From the NCBI RefSeq assembly GCF_000772105.1, contig NZ_CP009354.1, positions 1,364,001-1,428,000 of the forward strand: DNA of 64,000 nucleotides, read 5' to 3'. Below, piece by piece: positions 56,704-64,000 of the stretch. Positions within the stretch are counted from its first letter, which is position 1. Every line of letters starts with the position of its first letter. Position numbers and translations under genes: made by a program. Below the pieces are notes generated by a model that saw only the letters and a program-made list of their open reading frames with translations, had not been told where the DNA came from and did no database searches. Source of the stretch: Vibrio tubiashii ATCC 19109. GTDB taxonomy: Bacteria > Pseudomonadota > Gammaproteobacteria > Enterobacterales > Vibrionaceae.

Positions 56704-57120
56704 ATGAAGCAAAACATCGTTCACATCGCCTTAGTCGTCAAAGACTACGACGAGGCCATAGACTTCTATGTTAACAAACTGCAGTTCGAACTGATTGAAG
56801 ACACCTACCAGCCAGAACAAGACAAACGTTGGGTTGTTGTAGCTCCACCGAATTCACACGGTGCGACCATACTGCTCGCCAAAGCATCGAAACCTGAGCA
56901 GCATGATTTTATTGGTAATCAATCTGGTGGGCGCGTGTTCCTGTTTTTAAGTACCGATGACTTCTGGCGTGATTATGAGCGAATGAAATCGATTGGAATT
57001 CACTTTGTTCGAGAACCCAAGGAGCAAGACTATGGCACCGTTGCGGTGTTTGAAGATTTGTACGGCAATCTTTGGGATTTGCTGCAGTTACACCCAGACC
57101 ACCCTATGGCGAATCGTTGA
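56704..57120 (+). CDS. VOC-family protein (glyoxalase/bleomycin-resistance fold)
   Basis: 138 residues, one VOC fold built from two beta-alpha-beta modules. HIALVVKDYDEAIDFYVNKLQFEL opens the protein and VFEDLYGNLWDLLQL closes it, with His and Glu metal ligands in the usual places. I use the ATG at 56704 rather than the TTG at 56698. Substrate not known; it may belong with the two preceding genes. Confidence 0.88.
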   Translation: MKQNIVHIALVVKDYDEAIDFYVNKLQFELIEDTYQPEQDKRWVVVAPPNSHGATILLAKASKPEQHDFIGNQSGGRVFLFLSTDDFWRDYERMKSIGIHFVREPKEQDYGTVAVFEDLYGNLWDLLQLHPDHPMANR

Positions 57121-57339
57121 TCTTTACTGCACTTATGAGGTAGCGCGGCTGCCTCTTCGCTCTACTTGATTTACCCTACGCAAGTTGCCCATCTATGAAT
57201 TGCTAATCTAAGGTGATTGGTTGTTCTTGTTTTATAAATTCTGATAATGTATTTTGTTTCATATGGTTAAGGCGAACATTCGCTATGTCTCTTGATGCTA
57301 TTGGGGTTAAAAGGTCGCCAATAGCTGTGGTTCAATGAA

Positions 57340-58119
57340 ATGAAAATACCAACCTTATTGTTAGCTTCCGCTTTCGTGCATGGGAGTGTCATGGCTGATA
57401 GCAAGCTGCAGCTTCCGCAGTGTGCTCACAGTGTTCAGCTAGAAACTGAAGTGCATTTGTACATTAATGATGATGTGCTAGCTGAATATTCTAAAGATTT
57501 TGTGCAAGCCAAAATTAATGCTTGGATGGCTTTCGCTAATATGACCCTATCGAATTCGTGTATACCAATATCTCGTAAAGTGACTCATATTGAGTATGTC
57601 CCAGCGATTGATAGTAGTTGGTTTAAGGACGTTGATGTGTCTGAGCGGTTTCTAAAATTATCTTTAGAACGTAACTTTCCAGAGCACAATAATGACGGCG
57701 TTCCTATTTTTAAAGGTATTGTGTTTGCCAACTTTAATGACAGCTACCAATCCAAATGGTGTGGCTATTCATCGAGCTCTTCGCTGTTTTTTAATATAGC
57801 GTTGAATTGTCATGATCATGTTATGGAGCATGAAATTGGTCATCTGAGCGGCGCTTCACACGATATAAAAACGCTAAAAGAACAGATGGTTAACTTTGAT
57901 ATTAACGAGTACCTAATCAGTTCGTATCCCAAAAGTGAAAAGTTTGCATTTGGAGCTGTTTGCTCTGGACGCGGCACAATCATGTCGTATGAGCGAGATA
58001 TCATCCCTGTTTATTCTAACCCTGACACTACTTCCAATGACGAAACGTGTGGCTCCGAAGATCTAAAGAATAACGCGAAGGTACTAAGAGAATTCGCAAA
58101 GAAGTACTTACATAAGTAG
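57340..58119 (+). CDS. Secreted metzincin-like zinc protease
   Basis: 259 residues with a signal peptide ending near VMA/DSK (about residue 19). The active-site helix is HEIGHLSGASH (H164, E165, H168, H174), a complete HExxHxxGxxH metzincin motif, followed by a methionine-turn segment GTIMSYE. Several cysteines suggest disulfides in an exported protein. I do not recognise a named family. A paralogue lies downstream at 58590 and a small membrane gene lies between them. The ribosome site is weak. Confidence 0.8.
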   Translation: MKIPTLLLASAFVHGSVMADSKLQLPQCAHSVQLETEVHLYINDDVLAEYSKDFVQAKINAWMAFANMTLSNSCIPISRKVTHIEYVPAIDSSWFKDVDVSERFLKLSLERNFPEHNNDGVPIFKGIVFANFNDSYQSKWCGYSSSSSLFFNIALNCHDHVMEHEIGHLSGASHDIKTLKEQMVNFDINEYLISSYPKSEKFAFGAVCSGRGTIMSYERDIIPVYSNPDTTSNDETCGSEDLKNNAKVLREFAKKYLHK

Positions 58120-58147
58120 AAGAACAATAATAAGGACAAGATTTAAA

Positions 58148-58549
58148 ATGTTTAAAGAATCTGATTTCAAAATTGATACCAAGAATTTTCATTTCAAAAA
58201 AGATAGCTACCCACTTGCAAAGATTACCAATGCTAAATTTAAGCGCATGTCGTTGTTGGATAATTTAGGTCAATTGAGCTTTTGGCTTGCGTTATTTTCA
58301 GGATCAGCTTGGCTAGTAGTCAATCAGTTCAGTCCTGCTCCTTCATGGTTAATTGGTATCGCAGTGAGTTTGAGTGTTGTTGGTTTTCTATTTTCCCTAA
58401 GCCGATGTTCGCGTTATGCACTGCAAGTGGAATTTAAGCATATCGACGAGACGGGGACTCAATGGATCAATGTGGCTAAATCTTATTCTTCAGGCGACGG
58501 TCAATTATTAGAGAAACAAGTTGAATGTCTTAAGAAGGTTATCGGGTAA
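58148..58549 (+). CDS. Small two-span membrane protein, DUF6232-like
   Basis: 133 residues with two hydrophobic segments (about 38–58 and 65–83) joined by a short loop. The N terminus (FHFKKDSYPLAKITNAKFKR) and C terminus look cytosolic. It resembles the DUF6232 group, though I am not certain. It starts 28 bases after the first metzincin gene with an AAGGAC site and lies within 40 bases of the second, so the three are one operon. It may anchor or protect; no function is known. Confidence 0.7.
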   Translation: MFKESDFKIDTKNFHFKKDSYPLAKITNAKFKRMSLLDNLGQLSFWLALFSGSAWLVVNQFSPAPSWLIGIAVSLSVVGFLFSLSRCSRYALQVEFKHIDETGTQWINVAKSYSSGDGQLLEKQVECLKKVIG

Positions 58550-58589
58550 AGCATTGAACAAGAGTTTTATGGGTTTAAAGCAGAGAACC

Positions 58590-59411
58590 ATGAAAAAAGT
58601 CCTAGTTATCTCATCTCTTATTGTCACTGCGGTACTTTTTTATCTAAATAGGCCCGATCAAACCCCTCTCGACTTGGATAATTTGGAATTAGTAACCTGT
58701 AGTCATGACGAGACGGTTTTATCGACCAAAGTGCACTATTTTGTTGATAGTTCACTAAAAGAGTTTTTCGGAAAGCGTAACGCCGTTAAGCAGATCGAGT
58801 TTGCCAACCAAACACTAGAGAACTCTTGTTTGCCACTTGAGCGTCAATTGGCGTCATACCAATATGTCGATTTTGGTTTTTCAGATACGGAGTATTTAGA
58901 AGAAGTCTATTGGCAAGGTCGCAATGCGATTGGCAAAGAGCGGTTAGATTCAATTGAAAATGATCCCCTAAACTACTTCGTTTTTGTTCTTGATTACCGT
59001 CACCCAATATTTGAAGAAGACATCAATGGCATGACGCACTGGGAGTTTAACCGTGGTTTCATCTTGTTAGCGGATGATGCGCCTCCTTATGTCCTTGAGC
59101 ATGAGTTCGGGCATTTGATGCACGCAAATCATAGTGAAACCCTGTTCTTTTCATTGTTACAAGGACAACTTGAACGTAGCCTCAAGCCAGCAAATAAACA
59201 CCTCGTCAAACCTTATGCAAGGGCTTATAAGTGTGCAAACGCTGGAACAATCATGAGTTACGAAAAGTTACTCTTACCCATCTATTCAGATCCGGCAATC
59301 TCTTATCGCGGTGAGTCTTGCGGTAATGAACTTCATGCGGACAACAACCGAAAGGTTCGTGAATTTATTGCCTCTTTGCGTCAAGCCATAGAAAATGAAG
59401 AAAACACCTAA
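58590..59411 (+). CDS. Membrane-anchored metzincin-like protein with altered motif
   Basis: 273 residues. One N-terminal hydrophobic segment (VLVISSLIVTAVLFYL) could be an anchor or uncleaved signal. The zinc helix is HEFGHLMHANH (H171, E172, H175, H181): the three metal histidines and the glutamate are kept, but the usual glycine is H178. The Met-turn GTIMSYE and the downstream LPIYSDPAISYRGESCGNEL match the paralogue at 57340. The start is uncertain; 58569 and 58521 are alternatives. Probably acts outside the inner membrane. Confidence 0.72.
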   Translation: MKKVLVISSLIVTAVLFYLNRPDQTPLDLDNLELVTCSHDETVLSTKVHYFVDSSLKEFFGKRNAVKQIEFANQTLENSCLPLERQLASYQYVDFGFSDTEYLEEVYWQGRNAIGKERLDSIENDPLNYFVFVLDYRHPIFEEDINGMTHWEFNRGFILLADDAPPYVLEHEFGHLMHANHSETLFFSLLQGQLERSLKPANKHLVKPYARAYKCANAGTIMSYEKLLLPIYSDPAISYRGESCGNELHADNNRKVREFIASLRQAIENEENT

Positions 59412-59441
59412 GTTGACTTGGTTCAACAAGGAATAAAGTAT

Positions 59442-60038
59442 ATGGATGAAAACAGCGATATTTGGCGTCAATATTACGAAAAAGCATTAGTTAAACCTCA
59501 CCTTAAGCGAACGGAGTTTGTTGCTAAGCTCAACAAGTCGTCTACTAAAGTAGCGATTGATTGCGGATGTGGTACAGGGAGCGATATTGATTATTTACTC
59601 GGGCAAGGCTACCAAGTGCATGGCTTTGATGTTAATCCCGATGCGATAGCCATTTGTCGAGACAGGTTTGGGCAAAATGCTCTGGCCGATATCTCACAGT
59701 CTTCATTTGAAGGCTATGATTACCCTCAATGCAGCCTTGCGATTGCCAACAATAGTTTGTTCTTCGCTGATCCAAGTTGCTTCTTAAGGACATGGGAAAA
59801 GATCGAGTCTTCGCTAGTAGAAGGTGGGGTGTTTGCTGGTGACTTTATGGGGACAAAAGACTCTTGGGCAAATAACTACCGTAGCCCAACGACACCTCTC
59901 ACTGAGTCAGAAGTTAGAGTCCTGTTTTCAAACTTTGAAATTATCCGATTTGTTGAACGCGATGAAAAAGCTGAAACAGCATTGGGAAGACAAAAACATT
60001 GGCATACGTTTTCCGTCGTGGCGGTGAAGCACTCATAA
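59442..60038 (+). CDS. SAM-dependent methyltransferase
   Basis: 198 residues, class I Rossmann methyltransferase. Motif I AIDCGCGTGSDIDYLL is clear, followed by GFDVNPDAI, and a TehB-like GGVFAGDFMG segment. The ATG at 59442 has an AAGGAATAAAG site. Substrate unknown. Confidence 0.9.
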   Translation: MDENSDIWRQYYEKALVKPHLKRTEFVAKLNKSSTKVAIDCGCGTGSDIDYLLGQGYQVHGFDVNPDAIAICRDRFGQNALADISQSSFEGYDYPQCSLAIANNSLFFADPSCFLRTWEKIESSLVEGGVFAGDFMGTKDSWANNYRSPTTPLTESEVRVLFSNFEIIRFVERDEKAETALGRQKHWHTFSVVAVKHS

Positions 60039-60077
60039 AAGTGTAACCTAGTTGATGAAATACCTGAGGATTGAGGG

Positions 60078-60539
60078 ATGAATTTTACTCACAAGAAAGT
60101 GACCACAAGCGATAAAGATTTCGCTTCTTTGGTACAGGAGCTGAACTCATCATTGCGCCAAATTACGGATGATTCAGGAGAAAGTTCTTTTTCACCTGAT
60201 GAATTCAATTCTCAGTTGGATGGATGCATGGTGGTTTGTTTAGATAATCAGCCAGTTGCTTGCGGTGTATTTAGGTACTTTAGCGACGGCGTATGTGAAC
60301 TAAAGCGGATGTATTCTAAGCAGCCTAAAGCTGGCGCTTTTATTCTCAATCTATTGGAAGAGTTCGCCATCAGCTTAGGCTACCATGAAGCGATTTTATC
60401 GACTCGTCGAGTCAACTTGAAAGCAGTTCGGTTTTATCAGCGAAACGGTTATAAAGAATGCGCCCCCTACGGAAAGTATATTGGCGTCTCAAGATCAATC
60501 TGCTTAAGTAAACCTCTCTCTCCAAGTCAATCAACTTAG
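60078..60539 (+). CDS. GNAT-family N-acetyltransferase
   Basis: 153 residues. VCELKRMYSKQPKAGAFILNLLEEFA carries the acetyl-CoA-binding beta4–alpha3 region, with the loop PKAGA somewhat atypical, and VNLKAVRFYQRNGYKE is the usual C-terminal helix. GAGG site before ATG. Acceptor unknown. Confidence 0.87.
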   Translation: MNFTHKKVTTSDKDFASLVQELNSSLRQITDDSGESSFSPDEFNSQLDGCMVVCLDNQPVACGVFRYFSDGVCELKRMYSKQPKAGAFILNLLEEFAISLGYHEAILSTRRVNLKAVRFYQRNGYKECAPYGKYIGVSRSICLSKPLSPSQST

Positions 60540-60618
60540 CGATTATTGGGGGGCAAGCAACGCAGATAATGCTCACCAGACCAGAGAGTTTACAAACTCA
60601 ATAATGTAAGAGAAAACT

Positions 60619-61104
60619 ATGATTCGTAAAGCGGTAGTATCTGACCATTCAAACTTGGTTAGGTTGTTTATTCTCGAAAACCAGCACAATGCACAGTTAG
60701 CGCCTGATATTGTGTGTGAGACTGAAGATGTGTTAACGCTTGAGGAGCTTGAGCAGATACTCGCAGACAACAATCAATATCTCGTTGTAAAAGAGATTGA
60801 TGGTGTTGCAGTTGGCGCGCTGTTAGGTTCCATCACTAAAACTCCGCAGCGTCGTTGGAGTCAGGCTAGACTATATGCTTATCTAGAAGAGTTAATAGTG
60901 TGCCCTGCCTCAAGAGGAAAGGGCATAGCTAGGGAGTTAGTCGATAGCTTTGTTCATTGGGCGCAATCTCATGATGCATTTTCGGTTGATTTGCATGTTT
61001 GGTCGAACAATGACAGCGCGATGGGTTTCTATCGCAGCTATGGGTTTTCTGAAAAGCAGTACTTGATGACGTACGCTAAAGAAAATAGTGAGTTAAAGCT
61101 ATAG
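60619..61104 (+). CDS. GNAT-family N-acetyltransferase
   Basis: 161 residues with a classical acetyl-CoA loop (VCPASRGKGIARELV) and the SAMGFYRSYGFSEKQ helix. The ribosome site is AAGAG. It is one of three GNATs in the window; it is not obviously a close paralogue of its neighbour. Acceptor unknown. Confidence 0.9.
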   Translation: MIRKAVVSDHSNLVRLFILENQHNAQLAPDIVCETEDVLTLEELEQILADNNQYLVVKEIDGVAVGALLGSITKTPQRRWSQARLYAYLEELIVCPASRGKGIARELVDSFVHWAQSHDAFSVDLHVWSNNDSAMGFYRSYGFSEKQYLMTYAKENSELKL

Positions 61105-61242
61105 ACCTAAAATTTATTGCCATTGACACTGAATAATTTATATACAAATATATTGATATGAAAATGACTCTAACGCGCCAAGATTCTCGAATTATCATCA
61201 TTCCTTAGGAATGGTGGTGTTTTCACGCGTTTATTTTCGTTT

Positions 61243-61270
61243 AACCCACCCGAAAGAGGTGGGTTTTGTT
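61243..61270 (+). terminator. Terminator before the repeat
   Basis: AACCCACC and GGTGGGTT arms flank a 7-base loop and lead into TTGTTTTT. It is about 140 bases after the GNAT stop. Confidence 0.75.
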
Positions 61271-61289
61271 TTTCTGCCTCTCGGGTTAC

Positions 61290-61452
61290 ATACCAATCAA
61301 AATAAATATCTGGTCATTCTTGCTGGTTAAAATCGCTGATAGCTGCGTTATAGATCTTATAGGTAGATCAACTAGCTAGCTGCAATCTATGCCTTGCTCT
61401 AAGCGATTTTTCCTGCGCAATTAGATGAGCACCTATTTATCCTGATTGGTAT
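61290..61452. mobile_element. 163-bp MITE-like intergenic repeat, copy 2
   Basis: Same element as 45334–45496 in the opposite orientation, same length, ends ATACCAATC and GATTGGTAT. The ends match the inverted-repeat pattern better than copy 1. It ends 26 bases before the next start codon. Confidence 0.85.
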
Positions 61453-61477
61453 TTCCAATTTGTTCGATGGAGGAAAT

Positions 61478-62011
61478 ATGAAGAAAATCGCTGTTTTTGG
61501 AAAGCCAGGAAGTGGTAAGTCATCACTGAGTAAGCAACTCGCTCTGATTAAAAACTTACCATTGCATCAACTCGACTCTATTGCCTTCAGAAAAGATGGC
61601 TCGGCCGAGACAAGGGAAGTGTTTGATAAAAAGCATCAAGATATTCTCAGTGCAGACAGCTGGATCATTGACGGCTTGGGCCCGTTGGACTCTTTCAGCC
61701 AACGTCTTGAGTCTGCCGATACATTAATCTATATCGACTTACCATATTACGTCAGTTACTGGTTGGTGACTAAACGTATGCTTAAGGGGCTAGCGGTAAA
61801 ACCAGAAGGTTGGCCGGAAGGGAGCTCCATCGTTAAGGGCAGCATGCAAAGCTATAAATTCTTACGGCTAAGCCCTAAATTTTGGAGTGCGGACTTTGAA
61901 CAGCGCTTAAAGGGTTTTGAAGATAGTAAGTCAGTGTACATCATTCGTTCTTTGTCAGAATTGAATTCTTTCATTTCCCAACTTAAATCGGAGCTTATAG
62001 AGGCGAGTTAG
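61478..62011 (+). CDS. P-loop nucleotide kinase, FlaR/topology-modulation-like
   Basis: 177 residues, adenylate-kinase-like. Walker A GKPGSGKSS is at residues 7–15, followed by LPLHQLDSIAF and the WIIDGLG segment. This matches proteins annotated as DNA topology modulation protein FlaR, but the real activity is probably a nucleotide kinase. The ATG at 61478 has a strong GGAGG site. Confidence 0.85.
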   Translation: MKKIAVFGKPGSGKSSLSKQLALIKNLPLHQLDSIAFRKDGSAETREVFDKKHQDILSADSWIIDGLGPLDSFSQRLESADTLIYIDLPYYVSYWLVTKRMLKGLAVKPEGWPEGSSIVKGSMQSYKFLRLSPKFWSADFEQRLKGFEDSKSVYIIRSLSELNSFISQLKSELIEAS

Positions 62012-62102
62012 GTAAGTGATTGTATCACTAAAGTTCGCCGTATCACTCGCAACAGAGAGGGAGAGACACTATCATATGTTCTAATTTCACTAACTAAGAA
62101 CA

Positions 62103-62441
62103 ATGACTATGTCTTTTCCTCCTTGCCCGAACTGCCAATCTGAGTATGTTTACCAAGATCAAATCAACCTAATATGCCCAGAGTGTGCTCATGAGTGGAA
62201 CCCCAACGAGCCTGATGAAAGCGTGTTTACCGCGAAAGATGCCAACGGCACCGCCCTTGAAGAGGGTGATAAAGTGACGCTAGCGAAAGATCTAAAAGTC
62301 AAAGGGAGCTCTTTGGTGCTTAAAATTGGCACAAAAGCTGTGATTAGACGAATTGTTGAAGGCAAAGACCATGAACTTGATTGCAAAGTTGATGGTGCGG
62401 GAGAAATGATGGTGACCGCCAAGTTTGTTAAGAAAGCATAA
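62103..62441 (+). CDS. yjdM: YjdM/PhnA-family zinc-ribbon protein
   Basis: 112 residues (E. coli YjdM has 111). A four-cysteine zinc ribbon (CPNCQSEYVYQD and CPECAHEWN) is followed by a KOW-like C-terminal domain with DLKVKGSSLVLKIGTKA. An ATG six bases later (62109) is an equally good start. Historically called PhnA though not required for phosphonate use; function uncertain. Confidence 0.93.
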   Translation: MTMSFPPCPNCQSEYVYQDQINLICPECAHEWNPNEPDESVFTAKDANGTALEEGDKVTLAKDLKVKGSSLVLKIGTKAVIRRIVEGKDHELDCKVDGAGEMMVTAKFVKKA

Positions 62442-62467
62442 AGTCACTGATAAATCAGAGGGAGTGT

Positions 62468-62824
62468 ATGAACATTAAGGAATTTTCGCAATTAGTCGGC
62501 CTTTCGGCACATACACTCCGATATTACGAGAAAATTGGGTTACTAAGAAATGTCCAGCGCAGTCCAAGTGGCCATAGGGCTTACACGTCGCGCGATATTG
62601 AGTGGATAAGTTTTGTAATACGTTTGAAAGAAACAGGAATGCCCCTGGAAGAAATCTTGGATTACGCAAAGCTAAGAGAACTCGGTTCAGGCACATTATC
62701 AGAACGCCAGCAACTACTTGAACAACATCGAGAAAATTTGCTTTCCCACATTCAACAGCTCAATCAGCATATGGTGGCTCTGGATGAAAAGATCAAACGT
62801 TATCAATCAGGAAAAGTAGCTTGA
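62468..62824 (+). CDS. MerR-family transcriptional regulator
   Basis: 118 residues: winged helix (KEFSQLVGLSAHTLRYYEKIGLL), the RxxxGxRxY segment SPSGHRAYTSRDIEW and a C-terminal dimerisation coil. There are no metal-binding cysteines, so it is likely a redox or small-molecule sensor (AdhR/NmlR side). GAGGGAG site. It immediately precedes an AhpD-like gene, its probable target. Confidence 0.92.
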   Translation: MNIKEFSQLVGLSAHTLRYYEKIGLLRNVQRSPSGHRAYTSRDIEWISFVIRLKETGMPLEEILDYAKLRELGSGTLSERQQLLEQHRENLLSHIQQLNQHMVALDEKIKRYQSGKVA

Positions 62825-62882
62825 CTTAGAGTTAACTCTAACTTGTAAGGTGTTTCCTCACTTCAATACAGGAAACACACTT

Positions 62883-63269
62883 ATGAAGCTTAATCGATTC
62901 GAACTAGGTTTAGAACAGTTAGACAAAATAGACGGTAAGGCAGGAAGAAACGTTATTGAAAGCCTTGAGGATGTCTGCCCAGATTTAGCCAAATTCATTA
63001 TTGAATATCCATTCGGTGATATATACACCCGCGAGGGGCTTGATATTAAATCCAGAGAGATTGCTACAGTCGCAGCGCTCACTGCGCTCGGGAATTGTGC
63101 ACCTCAACTAAAGGTTCATTTACATGCCGCCTTAAACGTCGGTTGTAGTGAAGAAGAAATCAAAGAGGTGATACTACAAATGTCTGTGTACGCAGGCTTT
63201 CCCGCGGCGTTGAATGGGATGTTTGCTTTTAAAGAGGTTCTGGCCGAAAAGATACAAAACCTTGATTAA
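62883..63269 (+). CDS. Carboxymuconolactone-decarboxylase/AhpD-like protein
   Basis: 128 residues, all-helical CMD fold. SREIATVAALTALGNCAPQLKVHLHAALNVGC is the family core; the AhpD CxxC pair is not present as such, with one Cys in GNCAPQ and a later one in VGCSEEE, so the oxidoreductase role is unsure. The ATG at 62883 has an AGGAAAC site. MerR–CMD pairs are common and suggest stress-induced expression. Confidence 0.9.
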   Translation: MKLNRFELGLEQLDKIDGKAGRNVIESLEDVCPDLAKFIIEYPFGDIYTREGLDIKSREIATVAALTALGNCAPQLKVHLHAALNVGCSEEEIKEVILQMSVYAGFPAALNGMFAFKEVLAEKIQNLD

Positions 63270-63341
63270 ATACCTATGGCACCTTAATGTTGAAAAAAAC
63301 TCTCTTCTCTAAGCGAGTATTTTTAAGGATCATAGACAAAC

Positions 63342-63821
63342 ATGGACTCAACAAGTCAAAAGTATCTCGATCAATTTCTTGCGACGTTATCCCCTAGCGT
63401 CGCCAAGCAATACACTTCATTTAGTGCTGATTATTTCTGCGCTGATGAACACAATGCCAACCTATGTGCGGATTTGATCTTGCGTGGCGAGAAAACCGCT
63501 TCGTGTAGCATGGAGTATTGGTACAGCCATGAAGATGAGCTAATGCCACAAGTTGGCCACCTACAAGTGGTGACCAATTGGCAGGGTGAGCCCGTTTGCA
63601 TTATTGAAGTCACTTCCGTTTCAACCTGTCCATACAATCAAGTAACGGCTGAGTTTGCTGCATCTGAAGGGGAAGGTGATAAATCACTCCGCTGGTGGCG
63701 TGAGGCTCATTGGAAGTTTTTCTCTTTAGAGTGCGAAGAGCTAAACATCGCACCGAGTGAAGAGATGCTATTGGTTCTTGAGCGTTTTAAAGTGGTCTAT
63801 CGCGAAAGTTTTGAGCAATAA
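63342..63821 (+). CDS. ASCH-domain protein
   Basis: 159 residues. The ASCH fold is recognised from LILRGEKTASCSMEYWYSHEDELMPQVGH, with the GxKxxT-like signature, and SLRWWREAHWKFF. ASCH proteins bind RNA or act on modified nucleosides. Ribosome site AAGGA about 13 bases from ATG. Exact role unknown. Confidence 0.9.
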   Translation: MDSTSQKYLDQFLATLSPSVAKQYTSFSADYFCADEHNANLCADLILRGEKTASCSMEYWYSHEDELMPQVGHLQVVTNWQGEPVCIIEVTSVSTCPYNQVTAEFAASEGEGDKSLRWWREAHWKFFSLECEELNIAPSEEMLLVLERFKVVYRESFEQ

Positions 63822-63873
63822 ATCACTTTAATTTTATGAAAATTTCAATAAGGGTAAGGTAAATTACTAATAA

Positions 63874-63940
63874 TTGATTTCCTTTGGGTTCATATTCAAT
63901 GAGACGGTGAACGGGTGAAGTTCAACCAACAGGAAATCAA
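63874..63940 (+). promoter_or_regulatory. Long-range hairpin that could hide a ribosome site
   Basis: TTGATTTCCT at 63874–63883 is the exact complement of AGGAAATCAA at 63931–63940, and GGTT/AACC pairs extend the stem inward. The right arm contains AGGA, the ribosome site of the ATG at 63944. This may control translation of the next gene. Confidence 0.45.
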
Positions 63941-63943
63941 CTT

Positions 63944-64000
63944 ATGACCACTAAACGGGATGGCGGGCTAACGGAACTGCAGATTGAACGCTTTCATCGA
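63944..64000 (+). CDS. Start of an unidentified gene, 3' end outside window
   Basis: ATG with AGGA upstream, reading MTTKRDGGLTELQIERFHR to the window edge. The LTELQIERFHR segment resembles the start of phytanoyl-CoA-dioxygenase-like proteins, but 19 residues are too few to decide. Confidence 0.5.
   Translation, partial: MTTKRDGGLTELQIERFHR

Larger units (their letters stand above)
61105..61477. other. Intergenic region with terminator and repeat
   Basis: No gene is visible. It contains a terminator hairpin (61243–61270) and the second copy of the 163-bp repeat (61290–61452). Confidence 0.7.

Noticed and set aside
55343..64000. Run of small plus-strand genes as a superintegron array
   Set aside because: No repeated attC/VCR-like sequences with GTTGGGC or TAACAA ends were found between the genes, and several are clearly in operons.

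Overview
The window looks like chromosomal DNA of a marine Vibrio or a close relative. The indicators are the pheS–pheT sequences, a type I-secreted adhesin with VCBS and RTX repeats, an scr sucrose locus in the Vibrio style, a PncB–NrtR–PncA salvage locus, a Vibrio-type haem/sugar accessory region and two copies of a 163-bp intergenic repeat with ATACCAATC ends. Everything below was read by eye; no database search was run.

Layout. 1–3.9 kb holds the 3' part of a giant adhesin gene. It is followed by a hemerythrin–GGDEF diguanylate cyclase, a GNAT–LysR pair on the minus strand, and pheS–pheT (6.9–10.3 kb). From 10.3 to 17.5 kb lies an insertion region. It carries a two-gene OLD nuclease/UvrD helicase system of the Gabija kind, relics of other genes and a DUF3360-type permease. 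It is bounded and subdivided by partial copies of the pheT 3' end and terminator, at about 10.16–10.34, 15.33–15.36 and 17.31–17.47 kb. No integrase is visible and ihfA does not follow pheT.

17.5–40.5 kb is a large carbohydrate-utilisation region. An RbsABC-type ABC transporter and a periplasmic binding protein run on the minus strand. Divergent from them is a plus-strand operon: SorC-type regulator, aldo/keto reductase, GlpD-like FAD dehydrogenase, DeoC/LsrF-type aldolase and FGGY kinase. A second unit follows with an Fe-alcohol dehydrogenase and an MmsA-type CoA-acylating semialdehyde dehydrogenase. Then come a 1669-residue exported di-haem c protein with beta-propellers and carbohydrate-binding domains, two convergent IclR paralogues, an SMP-30/lactonase gene and a CpdA-like phosphodiesterase. 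The most striking signal is in the divergent control region (22.27–22.69 kb). Two palindrome types form a mirror-symmetric A–B–(CRP-like)–B–A array with about 60-bp steps, and the B palindrome (GATAC-N5-GTATC) recurs in front of the Fe-ADH gene and the SMP-30 gene. This ties separate transcription units into one predicted regulon. I think this is a coherent polyol or sugar-derivative pathway whose substrate is not recognisable from sequence alone.

40.5–47.7 kb is a sucrose locus (scrA PTS, scrR, scrB, scrK and a Cra-like LacI regulator) with three matching ScrR-type operators and a separate Cra-like palindrome. 47.7–53.5 kb contains a small hypothetical gene, a MATE exporter, a LysR regulator, a C69 dipeptidase and pncB. 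53.8–55.2 kb is nrtR–pncA. The right end (55.3–64 kb) is a run of small plus-strand genes: HAD hydrolase, DUF4336, VOC, two metzincin-like secreted proteases, methyltransferase, GNATs, a FlaR-like kinase, YjdM, MerR, AhpD-like and ASCH. It ends with a partial gene at the window edge.
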